Source of the DNA: Cygnus atratus
Taxonomy: Eukaryota; Chordata; Aves; Anseriformes; Anatidae
Assembly (NCBI RefSeq): GCF_013377495.2
Contig: NC_066366.1
Location: forward strand, 9,769,501-9,833,500
Direction of reading: 5' to 3'
DNA length: 64,000 bases
Positions 50,193 through 63,202 of this stretch are shown here, piece after piece. Position 1 is the stretch's first letter. Each line of letters starts with the position of its first letter. Made by a program: the position numbers and the translations under genes. The notes beneath the pieces are model-generated. The model was not told the DNA's origin and ran no database searches. It saw only the letters and a list, made by a program, of their open reading frames with translations.

Positions 50193-51017
50193 ATTGTTGC
50201 TTTAAAAACAAGACAGTGCAAGGATACTGTTTTTACATGTCTGTTGCTTCTTCCACCTCTTTTCCTGAATTCAGATAATAGATTGAAAAATTGTGTATGT
50301 CCTTGGTAACCAAGACAATATTCTTTCTCATAGGGTAATTTCAAAGTTATTAAATTCCAGGGAAAGTCTTATTTGTAAACATGACAAGAAATCTTTCAGC
50401 ATGAGTTTGTAGCTTTTCAATATTAACAACAATTGTCTTCCTCTAGAACTAGTTTCACTTTGTCATCATAAGTCATGCTTAAAATAAGAATGCTGAGCAA
50501 TGAAATAGAGCCCCCAAGCAGGAAAATGAATACTAGGCACAAAGGTCTGAAGTTCTGCAATGTTTGGTAGCCATCTCTACAGTCTTTCTTCAGCTGTGTC
50601 TAGCTTTCTGTTATTTGTTCACTAATAAAAATTAAGACAAAGTAAAAAATTATAGGTACCATTTAAACCAGCTTATCAAAATTATTATTGTTATAAAAAT
50701 TACTACAAATTTTTCCAAAGACTAGAACTTTCTCTTCTCTCCTACCATCTTGAATAGCTACAGATATAAATTAATCCCATGTTATTTCCATTCCTGATCC
50801 TCAGAATAAAGTAATGCATTATTATATGCAAACATTAATTTGATGTCTACTCCAATTGGTCTAAATAGTACTTTAAACACCAAATCTTGCATTGGATAAT
50901 TTGTTTTTAACGTGATTTACAAAGAAAAGCCATACAGGTCACAAATATGAGTGGAATTAATATGTGCTTTTGAATATTCAGAAATACTTTGCAGTATTTT
51001 GCCAGAAGCAGTGTTGA
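50193..51017. other. Gene-free spacer between CR1 and solo LTR
   Basis: AT-rich sequence with no recognised feature. Confidence 0.6.
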
Positions 51018-51022
51018 CCTTG
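51018..51022. repeat. Target-site duplication, left copy (CCTTG)
   Basis: CCTTG lies directly before the TGTCC start of the solo LTR and again directly after its ACA end at 51,608-51,612. Confidence 0.85.
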
Positions 51023-51280
51023 TGTCCTGGTTTCAGTTAGGACAGAGTTAGTTTTCCTCCTAGTAGCTGGCAGGGTGCTATGTTTTGGATTAGGATGAGA
51101 AGAGTGCTGATAACATGCTGATGTTTTAATTGTTGTAGAGCAGTGCTTACACCAAGCCAAGGACTTTTCAGCTTCTCGCTCTGTCCTGCTAGCGAGCAGG
51201 CTAGGGATGCAGCAGGAGATGGGAGGGGACAGACCCAGGACAGCTGACCCAAACTGGCCAAAGGGGTATTCCATACCATC

Positions 51281-51288
51281 TGACGTCA
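51281..51288. promoter_or_regulatory. CRE-type site TGACGTCA in the LTR
   Basis: A perfect palindromic cAMP-response-element consensus 11 bp before the TATA box. Such sites bind CREB/ATF-family factors; whether this copy is active is unknown. The CpG is intact. Confidence 0.6.
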
Positions 51289-51298
51289 TGCTGAACAA

Positions 51299-51304
51299 TA
51301 TATA
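51299..51304 (+). promoter_or_regulatory. TATA box of the solo LTR
   Basis: TATATA followed by GGGG lies 18 bp after the start of the CRE-type site. Initiation would be expected near 51,328. Confidence 0.65.
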
Positions 51305-51410
51305 GGGGTGGCTAGCCGGGGTCGGGGGGGGGGCGGCTGCTCGGGGATAGGCTGGGCATCAGTCAACGGGTAGTGAGCAATTGCATTGTGCATCACTTAT
51401 TTTGTACACA

Positions 51411-51426
51411 TTATTATTATTAATAC

Positions 51427-51457
<31 letters not shown>

Positions 51458-51466
51458 GTTATTATT
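51411..51466. repeat. (TTA)n microsatellite inside the LTR
   Basis: An array of TTA units with a few interruptions between the TATA box and the poly(A) signal. It grew within the retroviral R region and is likely length-variable between individuals. Confidence 0.9.
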
Positions 51467-51478
51467 TTTTCCTGTCTT

Positions 51479-51484
51479 AATAAA
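51479..51484 (+). terminator. LTR polyadenylation signal AATAAA
   Basis: AATAAA lies 180 bp after the TATA box and 123 bp before the LTR end. Confidence 0.7.
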
Positions 51485-51607
51485 CTGTCTTTATCTCAAC
51501 TCACAGGCTTCACTTTCCCGTTTCTCTCCCCCATCCCGGAGAGGGAGGGGGGAGGGTGAGCGAACGGCTGTGTGGTGTTTAGCTGCCAGCCGGGCTAAAC
51601 CACAACA

Positions 51608-51612
51608 CCTTG
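51608..51612. repeat. Target-site duplication, right copy (CCTTG)
   Basis: Exact match to 51,018-51,022; marks the integration site of the ERVL-type element. Confidence 0.85.
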
Positions 51613-53234
51613 ACTTATGTCTATTTCTCAGTGTGCTCCAATTAATAAAAACTTTGCAGTTTCTGCTTTCTGAGAATGTCTAAACAGAATCATGTGTGCC
51701 TAATTAATATTAAAATGTCAGCAAAATATGCAAAAGTATTTCTTCCATTAGATAGAAATTTCATCTCTGATCTTGAAATTACCTATCTGGTTCTTCAAAA
51801 ATGACTGGATGCTCACAGTTTCTCTGTGAGAAAGCATCTCTTTCTTTTCTTTCTAAAATATTCTTTGAGATTAAGCAAGAAGAAATATAAACCTGCTTTG
51901 AACTTCTTCTTTCATGAGGGTTTCATTACGAAGACACTTTCCTAGGTGAACTGCTTTGGTTTGCTTACAACTCTTTTGTTTTACCGTAAAAGCAGTAAGA
52001 AATAAGTGAGGTGAAAAAGTTTGCTTATATGCCAAGGCAGCTCAGCCCTACTGCTCACAAGGACTAGTCCAACTGCCTTTATATGCTCTGATCCCCATCA
52101 CCTTACATTTGTTGTGAAAGTTTCAGAAGGAAAACCTCTTGAATTATCATATATCAAGAATTGTAATTAAAATGGGAAATAATATCATTAGTTCCATTAT
52201 TTCTGCTGTAAACTATGCTGTTTTTTAGAAATGGGATAGGATTCCAGAATGAAGAACGTACATTTTGTTGTTCTTCTGATTATAACAGCATATTTAATTG
52301 AATTTCAATCATTTCAAAATAGATAAAGATGACCTTTTCTGAAACAGATTGTGCTGAGCACAAAAACATGAATAAAGATTAGTTGACTGTATGGATCTCT
52401 CCATCAGCTGTGCTGCAATAACATTTTAAGAGAACATAACACTAATGCCTGTTTGTCACAAACCTGGTTATCGTAGCCCAATACGGTTCACTCAAAAGTT
52501 AGTTCTGTTTACTGTAGCTTTCACAAAATTATAAATTCACCTATTTGCCACTGCTGATTTTTCCAAACAAAAATATATTAATGCTTTTATTTATGAAACT
52601 TGTATTCCCCAACTAAAATGATTAAAAGGTTTCAGCTTACAATATGATCACAAGTTCACCTGTTCTTATTGTTTTGCTACAATTTAATGACTGGATAGAT
52701 ACTCTAATGCATGAAATAGGTGAAGGGCTCTGTATTTTATTTTCAAAGCATAAGAATAGCCCAGTAGCCTATTTCAACTAGTGTCTATGAGTATATGCAT
52801 AGGGAGAAAGTATGTCTGATAAGTGCTTTCTTTTATTTTTTTAATCTTTCAAGAAAAAGTTGCCAGTTAAGACAGACTGATCCATTCTATTTTCTTGATA
52901 ATACTCTTATTTTTACTTGTCTTGTAATGATCCTATATCAAAGCGTTACACTCTTCATTTAAAACAGAATACATTTGGATTCTTACACAGTAGGACAGGT
53001 CAGTCAGATAGCAGACTCCCCATTTTTCAAGAAAACATAATATTTAAGTTATATTATTACTGACACATAATGAAATTGATCCCCAATCAATACCCTGAAT
53101 CAAATTCTGGGGCCATAAGTAGGACATACAGAGCAGAGCCCGATGGCTCTGCTACCAGCAAAATCCAACAGCTCTCAACAGTTGCCTCTCAATCCTGCCT
53201 GCTTTTGATTCATCCAGGCCATCGCAAAATCAGG

Positions 53235-53297
53235 AAAAAAAAAAAAAAAAAAAGAGAGAGACAGACAAAGAGAGAGAAAAACAGAGAGAAAGAGAAT
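53235..53297. repeat. A19 homopolymer followed by GA-rich simple sequence
   Basis: Nineteen A are followed by GAGA/CAGA/GAAA-type units. It may be an expanded retroposon tail, but no body is recognised upstream. Confidence 0.85.
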
Positions 53298-56200
53298 ACA
53301 CCATAACACATATAAACTACCCAAGTGGATATGCTTCTTGTAAGATGAATTTTCATCAGAGTCTCCCCAGGCTATTAGGCAGGTATGTCAGAAGAAGCAG
53401 TTCCACTGAAAGCTTGAAAGGCATCAGATCAATTTGCCTGTATGACTTTTTCCATTCAGCTATAAGCCTCTGCCATTAAACAGGAAAAAATAAAAAATAA
53501 ATCACCTGGAGCTGAAGAAAACATCAAAAAAATCAAGTGGAAGAGCAGTTTCAATCACTATTTTATTGTTCATCTTCAACTTAAATATTTATTTATTAGA
53601 ATTTTAAAACTATGCTTCTTTACAGATTTCAGAAAAAAAAATATTAAAAAACATCTCCAACATCCAGAAGATGCAGATGAAATGAAGCACTTCCATATAC
53701 AAACTAAACTGAAGGTGTCCTAATTTAGTTTTTACTACGAATATCTTTTTTTTTTTCTACCCACAGCAGAGAAGATTCTATAAACAGAAGGCTAAACACA
53801 TTTTACACCTATGATTTACATTAAGAGATGTCTCCAGACAGAAATGCCCCATCCTTCCTACCTAGGCAGACAGTTGGTGATGCATTTAGTACAAATATAT
53901 ATATATATATTTAAAGTGTTTTTTTTGTTGTTGTTCTAAAATTTAAAAAGAAAAAAAAAAAAAGCTTTGGTTGACAAAATTATTTTGCTGAGTTAGTAAC
54001 CTAAACAGGAGAATATTCTGGACAACATTATTTCATTTAATTAACATTCATGCAATTAAAGCCATGAATGAAGCTGGATTCCAAGCTAAGCAAATTCAGA
54101 GTAGGACAGTAATTTACTTTTACCTTCAGACTCAATCAGTGGAAATTTCAGTGTTCTTATCCTGGAATAAATAAGCTATGAAGAAAATCACTTTGCTCCC
54201 AAAGGTTGTTTTAATCAGTAAAGTGTATCTATTCAGCTTTAATTTCAGTGTTTTTCTGGTTCAGAATTAGTGTTTATTGAGTAAATAGATTTCTTAATGT
54301 GTACATAAATTGTCTTAACAATAATAATTTTAGCTGAAAAAATGCTGACAAAGTTAATATTCCATTTATTAATAAACAGCTAAAAATAAACAGCTAACTG
54401 ATTAACAAAAACAAAACAAAAACAAACACAGAAATTGAAACTGTGTAAGCAGAATTGAATCAAGGTTATTCTAAAGAAGGTCCCTCTCAGATCTATTCTT
54501 GAAAGAGTACTTTCATTATCTTTATGAATCTTATGGAAAAAGTTAGAAATGCAGTGGATGAAAGCTTTGTAGGTGATGAAGTAGGCAGTTATTTCCCACG
54601 AAATCTCATACTGCAGTTTTTCCAGCTTTGGTAAAGAGTGATGTGGAATACAGTTCAATGCAAACTGCTATCAGGAACCAAGCATATATAGGAAAGCTTA
54701 AGAATCAAAAACAGTAAGAGAATGAACAGTCAAGTACAAATAAGATGCTAAGACAAAGGAAATGGAAGCAAATGGAATCCTTGAGTGAGTGCACAGCAGA
54801 ATATCAAACTAAAAAAATATTTCACTATGATATATCCTTGCTGAGACATTCCTGTAGTGCATCTAATAATGGCGTCCAGATTGCTGAAAAGAAATCTTGA
54901 ATATACAGGAATTGGTCAGGATCTTTCAAGTGCTCAACAGATATGGGAAAACATGGTTTATTTGTAAAAAGCATGTGCTAAATCAAATAAAATGATATAC
55001 CTGACTGTGCAAGAAAGATCTCATTTACTCCTCAACTCTGCCATGTTCAGCCATTTTTCTCCAATGACAACAAAACACTTCAATGTCTTTAAGAATTTCA
55101 GCTCACTGGGCTTATTTAATGGCAATGGCCATCCTTTGGTTCCCATAGGACAAGCAACTGCAGAGTGACGTGATGCCCTGGTGCCATGTAACCAAGGAAC
55201 CACTGCTGTAGCAATAGCACTGTGGGGATAGACAGCAATCAGTCAAGCTGCTTGACTTGTTTTCCTGCTATGTATGCTGATGCTGGTAAACCTTATCCAA
55301 TTTAAAAATAAATAAATAAATATATGTGTGTAGACAGAAAGCAAATGCTGAGATAATCACACACTGTCACATCATTATTATTAATAGGGATGAATAATTT
55401 AAAATAATAATAATAAACAACAACAAAGAAGCTTTTGGTCTTTTAAGAATACAGATGGCAGGAAAAAAAAATAATAAAACAAACAAACATCACACGATGT
55501 CAAGATGAAACATCAAGTAAAAGGTTCCACAGGGAGCATTAAGAACTCAATTTTCAAAGAAACCAGGCTAGAGGAGTTTAAATTATTTGGAGACAAAGGC
55601 CAGAAAGATTAGTAAATCGGGTGTTTCAGGTTCCTTATGAGTCGGAGTTTCAAAGCAGACTGGAAATGAGGGGTATATACAAATATTTCCTGCAAGCACT
55701 TAATGTGTTTAGCTTGAGCCCCAGTTATAACATGTTTCTCCTCACCACAGTCCTTGGAGGAAAAAAAGGAAGTTTAGATGTACTTATGGGATACCCTTCA
55801 CCCTTGAACTACAAATTAGTACTGACTGGCAACTGCCAAATCTTTATCTTTTCAAGAAGGCACAGACGGCAGCTTTATTCTCAGTGTAAATTGACTGGAA
55901 GGAGTTGCTGCTTCCAAAGGAAAGAAGAATGTCAAAGACAAGCAGAGGCCAGGAGCTAAAAAATGTTAAACAAAGTCACAAACAGAGACAAAAAGAACAG
56001 GGTAGAAAAAAGAACTATATCTATCTATATATATATATGGCCCCAAAAAGATAACACACTTAACAAATTAAAAAGAAAGAAAACAAAAATTTTGTCTCCG
56101 GATTCTCTCTGAGTTTCTTCAGCGTGACAAGTATCCAGGAGAGTAGCTCATCAGGAGGGATTTGAATAATTACAGAATAGAGATTTAAGAGACAAGATGG

Positions 56201-59200
56201 TGTATATATGACAATTCAAGCAAGCCGCAAGAAAGGTTTGCATCACTGAGCACATAAAGAGAGGGAGGAGTACAATAGAGGCAAGCACAGAGGTTATGAA
56301 GGGCTAGGCTGAAAAGGATACTTCTCCTTGAGATGGCAGAGAAGTGAGCTGGCACAGGGATTCAAAGCAAGGCAGAGGATCCCAAAGGCACCGTCTTGCA
56401 CTGCTAAGGTTGGTGAGCAGCAGAGGTAATGGGGTGATGCAGAGGACAAGCAGGCAGGGAAGAGGGCTGAAGTGATGGGCATGGCAGAGTGCAAATGCTG
56501 AAGGTAAGTTGCAAGCAAGGCTATAAGAGTACGAAGGCCAGAGGGCCAGAAATCAGTTTGCTACCTAATGGAAGGAGCAACCTTTTTCTCAGCATCCTGC
56601 AGAAGAAATGATTTAGGTATTGAAACACACGCCTGGAGGTTTTTATTCCACTCCGTCTCTGCTGATTATTTGCTCCAAGACCTCAGGCACAGAGCAGCAG
56701 CATGACTTGGGGTTTCCACCCACAACAGAGGAAGGAGGAGTCCCTGGAGAGTGAGTGACCCGGCACACTGCCCAGAGCCACCTACCCCGTGGGCACCATT
56801 CACAGGAAGGGTTCCACGACAGACTGAGGCTGCTGAGAATGAGCAAGATTCAACAACATGTTACTCAATCAAATTTACTTCCATGTAACCACTGAGACAG
56901 TCTCATTGGTTTCCAATTCAAAGAGAAAACTAATTAAGAAGTCCATATATCAGGCTCTGCAGTTCTACCCCCACCTCACAAAATATTGCTGTACTTGCTT
57001 TCTATGCCAACATCTACACCTCCAGCTGATCTGAGTACTACAGAGGAAACTGATGCTGAAAGTAATTCAGGAGTTTCGTGGCTGGAAAAAAGTACCAATT
57101 AAAAGCATGTGTACCCATAGCAAAGAAATTTTTTTTTTTTTTTAATGCCGAGTGTTAACTTCCTTTGCAGCCTTAAAACAGCAAGTGAATAATGAGGGAT
57201 TCAGAGAAGTTGCCGTGGGAAAAAGAAAACCCCACAGTAACCTCTAAATTACCTGAATGAGTCATGCATGTCAGTTCACTTTTTAAGACAATACTTTGGG
57301 GAATTACACCTAATTTTGTAGTAAAGTTTTAAGTGAATTACTTTGCTTGCTCTTCACTTAATAATAGGGAAAAAGCACTTTACATGTCAAATTGGCAGCA
57401 GTGCCAGGGAGTTAGTTATTCAAATGGGGAACTCCATACAGAGATGCATAATCCTTCTGTTTTCAGATAACGTGTAGAAATAAACAGAGAGGAAGACCAT
57501 ATAAGCCTTTAAAATAATCATAATCTATAAAACAGGACATGATAGGTTCTACATCACTCTGGATGGCAGGAAATCTATCTTTTCTGATCCTGATAAGAAA
57601 TTCAATCTTCTGCCATCACAAAATCCAATTGCTTTAGCTGTTTTTGACTATATGAAAAGATTGAAAACTCAATTCTCCCCATATATAGGGACTAGATTGA
57701 TTAGGGGATGTTTGTATTGACTAACTATGACAGCTAACTGTTAGTTATAAACAGAAACAAAAATTCTTTCTTCTTTCATATTAGCCTTACATAAAAAGAC
57801 TACCACAGAGAAATTTGTGTAGGTGGGGAGAGGGAGAAGATGTCACCTCCTTTACTCTCTTCAATCAGAGATCTTAACAGGATATTTTATTTTTTTTTAA
57901 TTATTTCTCATTTCATGCTTTTTCTTCCCTTGCCTTAATTAAGCTCTTAAAGGAAAAAGAAGAAAAACAAAAAATAAAAATAAAAAAGGCAGGCCCTTTC
58001 TCATTTTGTACCATAGGTATTTTCATGAACATCTGTAGAGTGGAAAGCAGTATGGTACTGATTAGTGAATGCTTTGTTCTCCCACTCATTATACCCTCCT
58101 TTTAATTTTCATTGAGCCAAAACTGACTTGCAAAGCAACAAAAACAATAGCAAAATCCAATCCCTCGCCACAAGCCTTATACAACTGAGCCCCAGAGTAC
58201 AATGCCACTGCTGCTTGTACGCGTTTCTCTGCATTTGTTAGGCTTGGTTCCTCCTTGGATGTACCTTATTCAAAGGGACTCTCACACATTTTCTCCCCTT
58301 TCTATGACAACCAAAATAATATCAGAACCCAGACTTCCTGCTCCAAGCATTCCTGGCCGACAGAGATAGTACCACAACTTAGATAAAAAATGCACACAAG
58401 TGCATTCAAGGCATCTCAAACCAAGAAACTTCAAGGCAAAGTTTATTTTAACCTCCTTCCCAAGTCGTTATTCTATACCCACAAAATAATAACAATAATG
58501 CACAAAATATGCCTAAATATCCTTCCTGAAGTTGGAACATATGTATAAAATGCCTACACCTGCCATGTAATCTGAAGGTAACTCTGGTACAATACTACTA
58601 CAGCCCACTGAGATCAGAACAGGGATATCCTAGGCTCTTATGTACATATTTAATCTAGTTTCCATTTTCAGACTATCTTAAAAAAAAATCTAATAGACTC
58701 GGAAACTTGATTAAATGGGGAGTTTTGCTGGATCCTTTGTTATGCTGACTGACAGATGGAGAAAGAAAGGCTAGCTTTTACCTGCTCGTTTCGTCAAAAC
58801 TTACACGTGCAAAACTTGTACTGTTTTTTTTTCCTTTTTTTTTCCAGCCATATCTGTTATCACTTCTGCAGATCTTGGCTCATTTAAACATAATCTGTCA
58901 GAGAGAATGACAATATTGGTATACTACAAAGCTTACGCAAAGCACAAGGAGACTGCAGGAGTGCCAAGGAAAATGGGTTCTTCAGCTCCATGCCCTTCTT
59001 CCAACACCATTAGGCAGCACAATATTTGCCAGTCTCAGGTTTCTGGCAATTTTACAACCCCCCAAAATATGCTTTTACATCCAGGCTTTTTATAAGCTTA
59101 TCTGTAAGACAGCTTTCCTTGCTTAGTTTCCTGCAGCTCAAACATTTTTAGTAACAAAATATGCACGTCTTCATTGATTTAGACAAACGATACCCAAGTT

Positions 59201-60737
59201 CCCAGAGTATTCAGCACAAGAGCATCCTCAAACTTAAATACCTTATTTCCAAAAATAACCAAGTCTGACATCACTACTGGTGTCACAAATCCAATTCAGC
59301 CTTTTGAGAAATCTTGTGCTAGTTAAAGAAAGGACATAAAAAGGGTATGGGGAAAAAAGATGCTTCAAACTAAACAAGATACTACCATTTAGCATATTCA
59401 GGCAAAAAATAATGATACTCATCTAATGTGCTACAGAAAAATACAGTACCAGAGAATTTTACCCTCTCCCTTTTTCACGCATGACCAGTTGTGTTTTCAT
59501 CCCACACTTGAACACAACAGTGAGGTTTCCAACCCCATTTCTGGTGCAGCTATGCACTCCTGGGGATATCTGGTAACTGCAGAGAATTGCCTTGAGTGAC
59601 TTACAAATGCGGAAGTTCAGAAGTGCATAGCAGACCTACATGTGTTACACACATCCACTCACACAAACACGTGTCTGTACAACATCGTCCCCATGAGAGA
59701 TGTAAGCTGACTTGTTCTGAAGCTAGAACTTTCCTCCTAGGACCCGCCATTATTTGTATTTCAGGTTTTTCCAGTCCAAAGTTCTCCTATAACAGGAGTG
59801 TAAAAGACTATTTGTGTAACTACGCAGGAGTGGTATATCCACAGCCTGCTTTTTGCCTCTTTAATTCCTTCCTTTCCCACCACGCCTCAGGAAGAAGCAG
59901 CCAGATCATCAGCCAGGCCTAATTCTCATAGTGTGGCAGCACAGAAGAGATAGGGAGTACTCTGCTATCAAAATATTTTACACCCACTTTGCTTCTAAAA
60001 ATATTTGAACGTGGCAATGAGTTAGAGCACAGGAGTGTTTGGCTGCAATTGCTCTTTTCTGCTTTGAATAATGCATGGGAATAAATATCCCGTCTTCTCT
60101 ATTGTCCTTCCAAATGCCAAGATTCTTACAAGTTACATGTTCATCTGAAGAATCAGGTCAGGCCAAAATCTACTAAGCTTACTGAGATAGGTGGAGAAAG
60201 AAATTCTACATAAAATAGCAACTTTGTTGTGTAATTTAACCATGAAGTCCTTGTAAAGTGGAAAGAAAAAAAAAAACAGACTCACATTAATTTATTTTTT
60301 TTCCTGTAACCTGTGCACATAAATCGCTGGCAAGGTCTAATTTAACGGAAGGAAGCTTTCTTGCCAGGAAAAATTTGTCTGCTTTCCCCATATGTGCATA
60401 AACAGGCTAGTAATTGAAAGCAAGAGTGAAAACTATGATAAAGAAATCCCAGGTTATTATTTACAAATGGACAGCTGTGCAATTGCAACTACAACAATTT
60501 CAGTTGCTCCAGCTTTCAGGCCTACCCACACAATCATTAATTCAATATTTAGTTCACCCAAATCCAATCACATTGCTCTTCATACAGACTGGCTTCTTCC
60601 CAGAAAGAAGTATTTTCTGAACATGCCTATACAGAGTTTTCTTAATTTATGCCTTTCACACATGGACTATCTTAGAAATAATAGGTATTAGACATTCTGC
60701 ATCCCAGCAAAACACATGAATTAGAAATTTCAGCCAA

Positions 60738-60758
60738 TATTTATTTATTTATTTATTT
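60738..60758. repeat. (TTTA)n microsatellite
   Basis: About five tetranucleotide units. Confidence 0.85.
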
Positions 60759-63167
60759 CAGCATCCTGCTCTAATTCCTGACTAAATGAAAGCATATCAT
60801 TATTTAAGTGCCCTGGACCATGATTTAAAAATTAAGAGAACTGGAGAGCTTATGATTCTGGCAGTCTCCATGTAAAGCATCATTTTTATGAAATCCACCA
60901 GTGTTTCCTTAGATGGAAAGATGGAAAACAGCTGTGGCGTTAGCACAGCAATCAGTAAATCTGGGAGTCCACACACACAGCACAAAACCTATTTCTCAGC
61001 ATGCAGTTCACTATTTGCATTAGGTAGAGATTCAGAGAAAGCAAGTAAGAACTCATTAAACAGATGTCTCATTATTATTTCTCTGTACAGTGTATTTTTC
61101 CCCACTCTCCTCATTCTGTCAGTTGCTTTCAGTTCTTGTTATTTAGAAGGAATCTTGACACTGTAACAAAATACACCAAAATTCCCAGTCAATTAGTACG
61201 AGCTGATCCAAATGGAAGAGGAATTGTGGCACGTATCCGCGGGCTGGACTTGTTTGGGCACCTGGCCTGTTCCAAACACTGATGGAAGCCATGTGAAAAG
61301 GAAGAAGATGCTGGAAAATTGCATGTTCTTTCTGAGCCAAACCACAAAGATAAATGCACCGCAGCCTGTTTCAAAACCACTTTATGACTGCGATACCTCT
61401 GGGTCAGGGTCTGTTTATGTAGAGCAAAGCAGATTTTGACAGCACTGTATCTCTTTGTGGCTGTAATAGAGTAATGCATCAAATTGGTGAGCACAACAAG
61501 ATAGGATACCATGTTTTCCAAGTTCACTGAAAACTATAGGGGTGAGTCATTACACAAACAAAAACCCCAAAATGAAAGAACTCAGATAGGGCAGAAATAC
61601 TATAATGTAACCTCGAAGCATCTTCCACTGACATACACTGTTTTACAACAGGCAAACACACAAAGACAAGCTCTAAATACCCAGTGTGATGTGACTCACT
61701 ATTAGATGTAACTGCGCGTCTCATTTGCTAAGTAGTCAAGTGTTTGGTGATTACATTTCATTTACATGAAGGAGTCATTTGCCAACTTCAGAAGGTCAGA
61801 AAGAAATTTCACAAAAACACAGTGGCAAAACAAGGGGTTTTGTAGTCTGCAAGAACAAAGCAAATAAAATATAAGGAAGACTGGAGATCTGGCAGGGGTC
61901 ATTAATATTTTCACAAGCCTGCAGAAAACAGAGGAGTGACTTGCTGTGATGTTCTGCCAGTGGACTCCAGCCTATGTAATTATTCACCTTCAGAGTCGGT
62001 TGACTTTCAAGAAAGTGCTGTTGCATTTAATTATACATGAATTTGCATGACTAAGTAGCCCTCAGTATTTTTTTTTAAAGCAATAAAACTTGGATTTCAG
62101 GTCATTTCCAAGAAAATAGTGAGCTGCTTCTATTATTTAAAAGAATAATTAAATATCCTTGATCACCTCCAAACTGAGAGCAATGTGTGCCTAATAGAAA
62201 TTTCACAGGGCTGATATGTGCATTTCTGGTACTATTCAAAATATGTATGAAATATTTTCCAGGTGACCAAACCACTCCAGGTTTTCCTGGTTGAGTACCT
62301 ACATGAGACCTGAGAGGTAGCATTCTCCTGTAGGAAAGGCTGTGTGGATCCCATCAATCCAACCTCACAGAAATATTGGTGTATTTACAGAATGTTGATT
62401 TCATATAGGCATATGTATAAATATTCATTATAAAAAACACTACACTTCAGGCTTTTTAAGCTCTCCGTAATATAATACAGCACATGAGATAGGAGCAGAG
62501 GCAGAAAGGCAGTCCAGCAAGCCTAATGAGCTGGTAACAGAAGTCAACATAACGAAGTGTAAGGAAATATAAAAGACCTTCCAGGGAGATTTTTGCTAAT
62601 GTCTCACAGTTAAGCTCCAGGGCTCTAGTGCCATTTAATTTCTTGCCTAGGGTAGGGAAATAAGAGCACTGCTAGCACTAGGACTGAATGTTTATCTCTG
62701 GCCTGCCTCTCTGCTAAATCACAGCTCCCTGCAACCCAGCCTGAAGAAGCAGGTTTAACTGGTGACATCCACCTGAAGGTCCAAGCTGTTTTTAAAGGGC
62801 TTGCATGCACACACACAGACATATGGGAATCTGAGCTGTCTGAACTGGCTGTGGCACTGTTTTGGGATAAGGCTTCTCCTTCCTTTCTCAAGATCCAAGT
62901 TATATACAGTACGTTCTCTGCTGTCTGTGTTGTCCACCAGCATCTTTAATTAAAAATGATGATCCACACTGACCCTTAAAAACCTTAAACCAGCTATTTA
63001 AGTGCTAGTCAATGGAACGCCAGAAGAGAGAAACGGCTAATTGCAGTCACTGGAGTGTGACATCTCCTGTAGGCGACTGGAGACAGTGATGGGGAGAGTA
63101 ACACTACTCAGCAATTGCCTGCTCTGCCACTGCCCTCTTGCAGTGGATTTTGGAACAGAGAGGGGAG

Positions 63168-63202
63168 AAAAAAAAAAAAAAAAAAAGAAAAAAGAAAAAA
63201 GA
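63168..63202. repeat. A19 homopolymer followed by (GAAAAAA)n-like units
   Basis: Nineteen A are followed by two G-A6-type units. No retroposon body is recognised. Confidence 0.85.

Larger units (their letters stand above)
51023..51607 (+). mobile_element. Solo LTR of avian ERVL type, 585 bp
   Basis: The element starts TGTCCTGGTTTCAG and ends with CACAACA, flanked by perfect 5-bp CCTTG copies. I recognise it as the ERVL-type LTR that is common across bird genomes, with its typical block just before the TATA box (consecutive CAGCTGACCC, AACTGGCC and TGACGTCA segments). TATATA at 51,299-51,304 and AATAAA at 51,479-51,484 give U3-R-U5 order. No internal retroviral sequence is attached, so it arose by recombination between two LTRs. 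A (TTA)n array lengthens the R region, and a G10 run lies at about 51,325. Confidence 0.93.

Noticed and set aside
53235..53253. A19 run considered as the tail of a processed pseudogene
   Set aside because: No recognisable coding or SINE body and no flanking duplication upstream.
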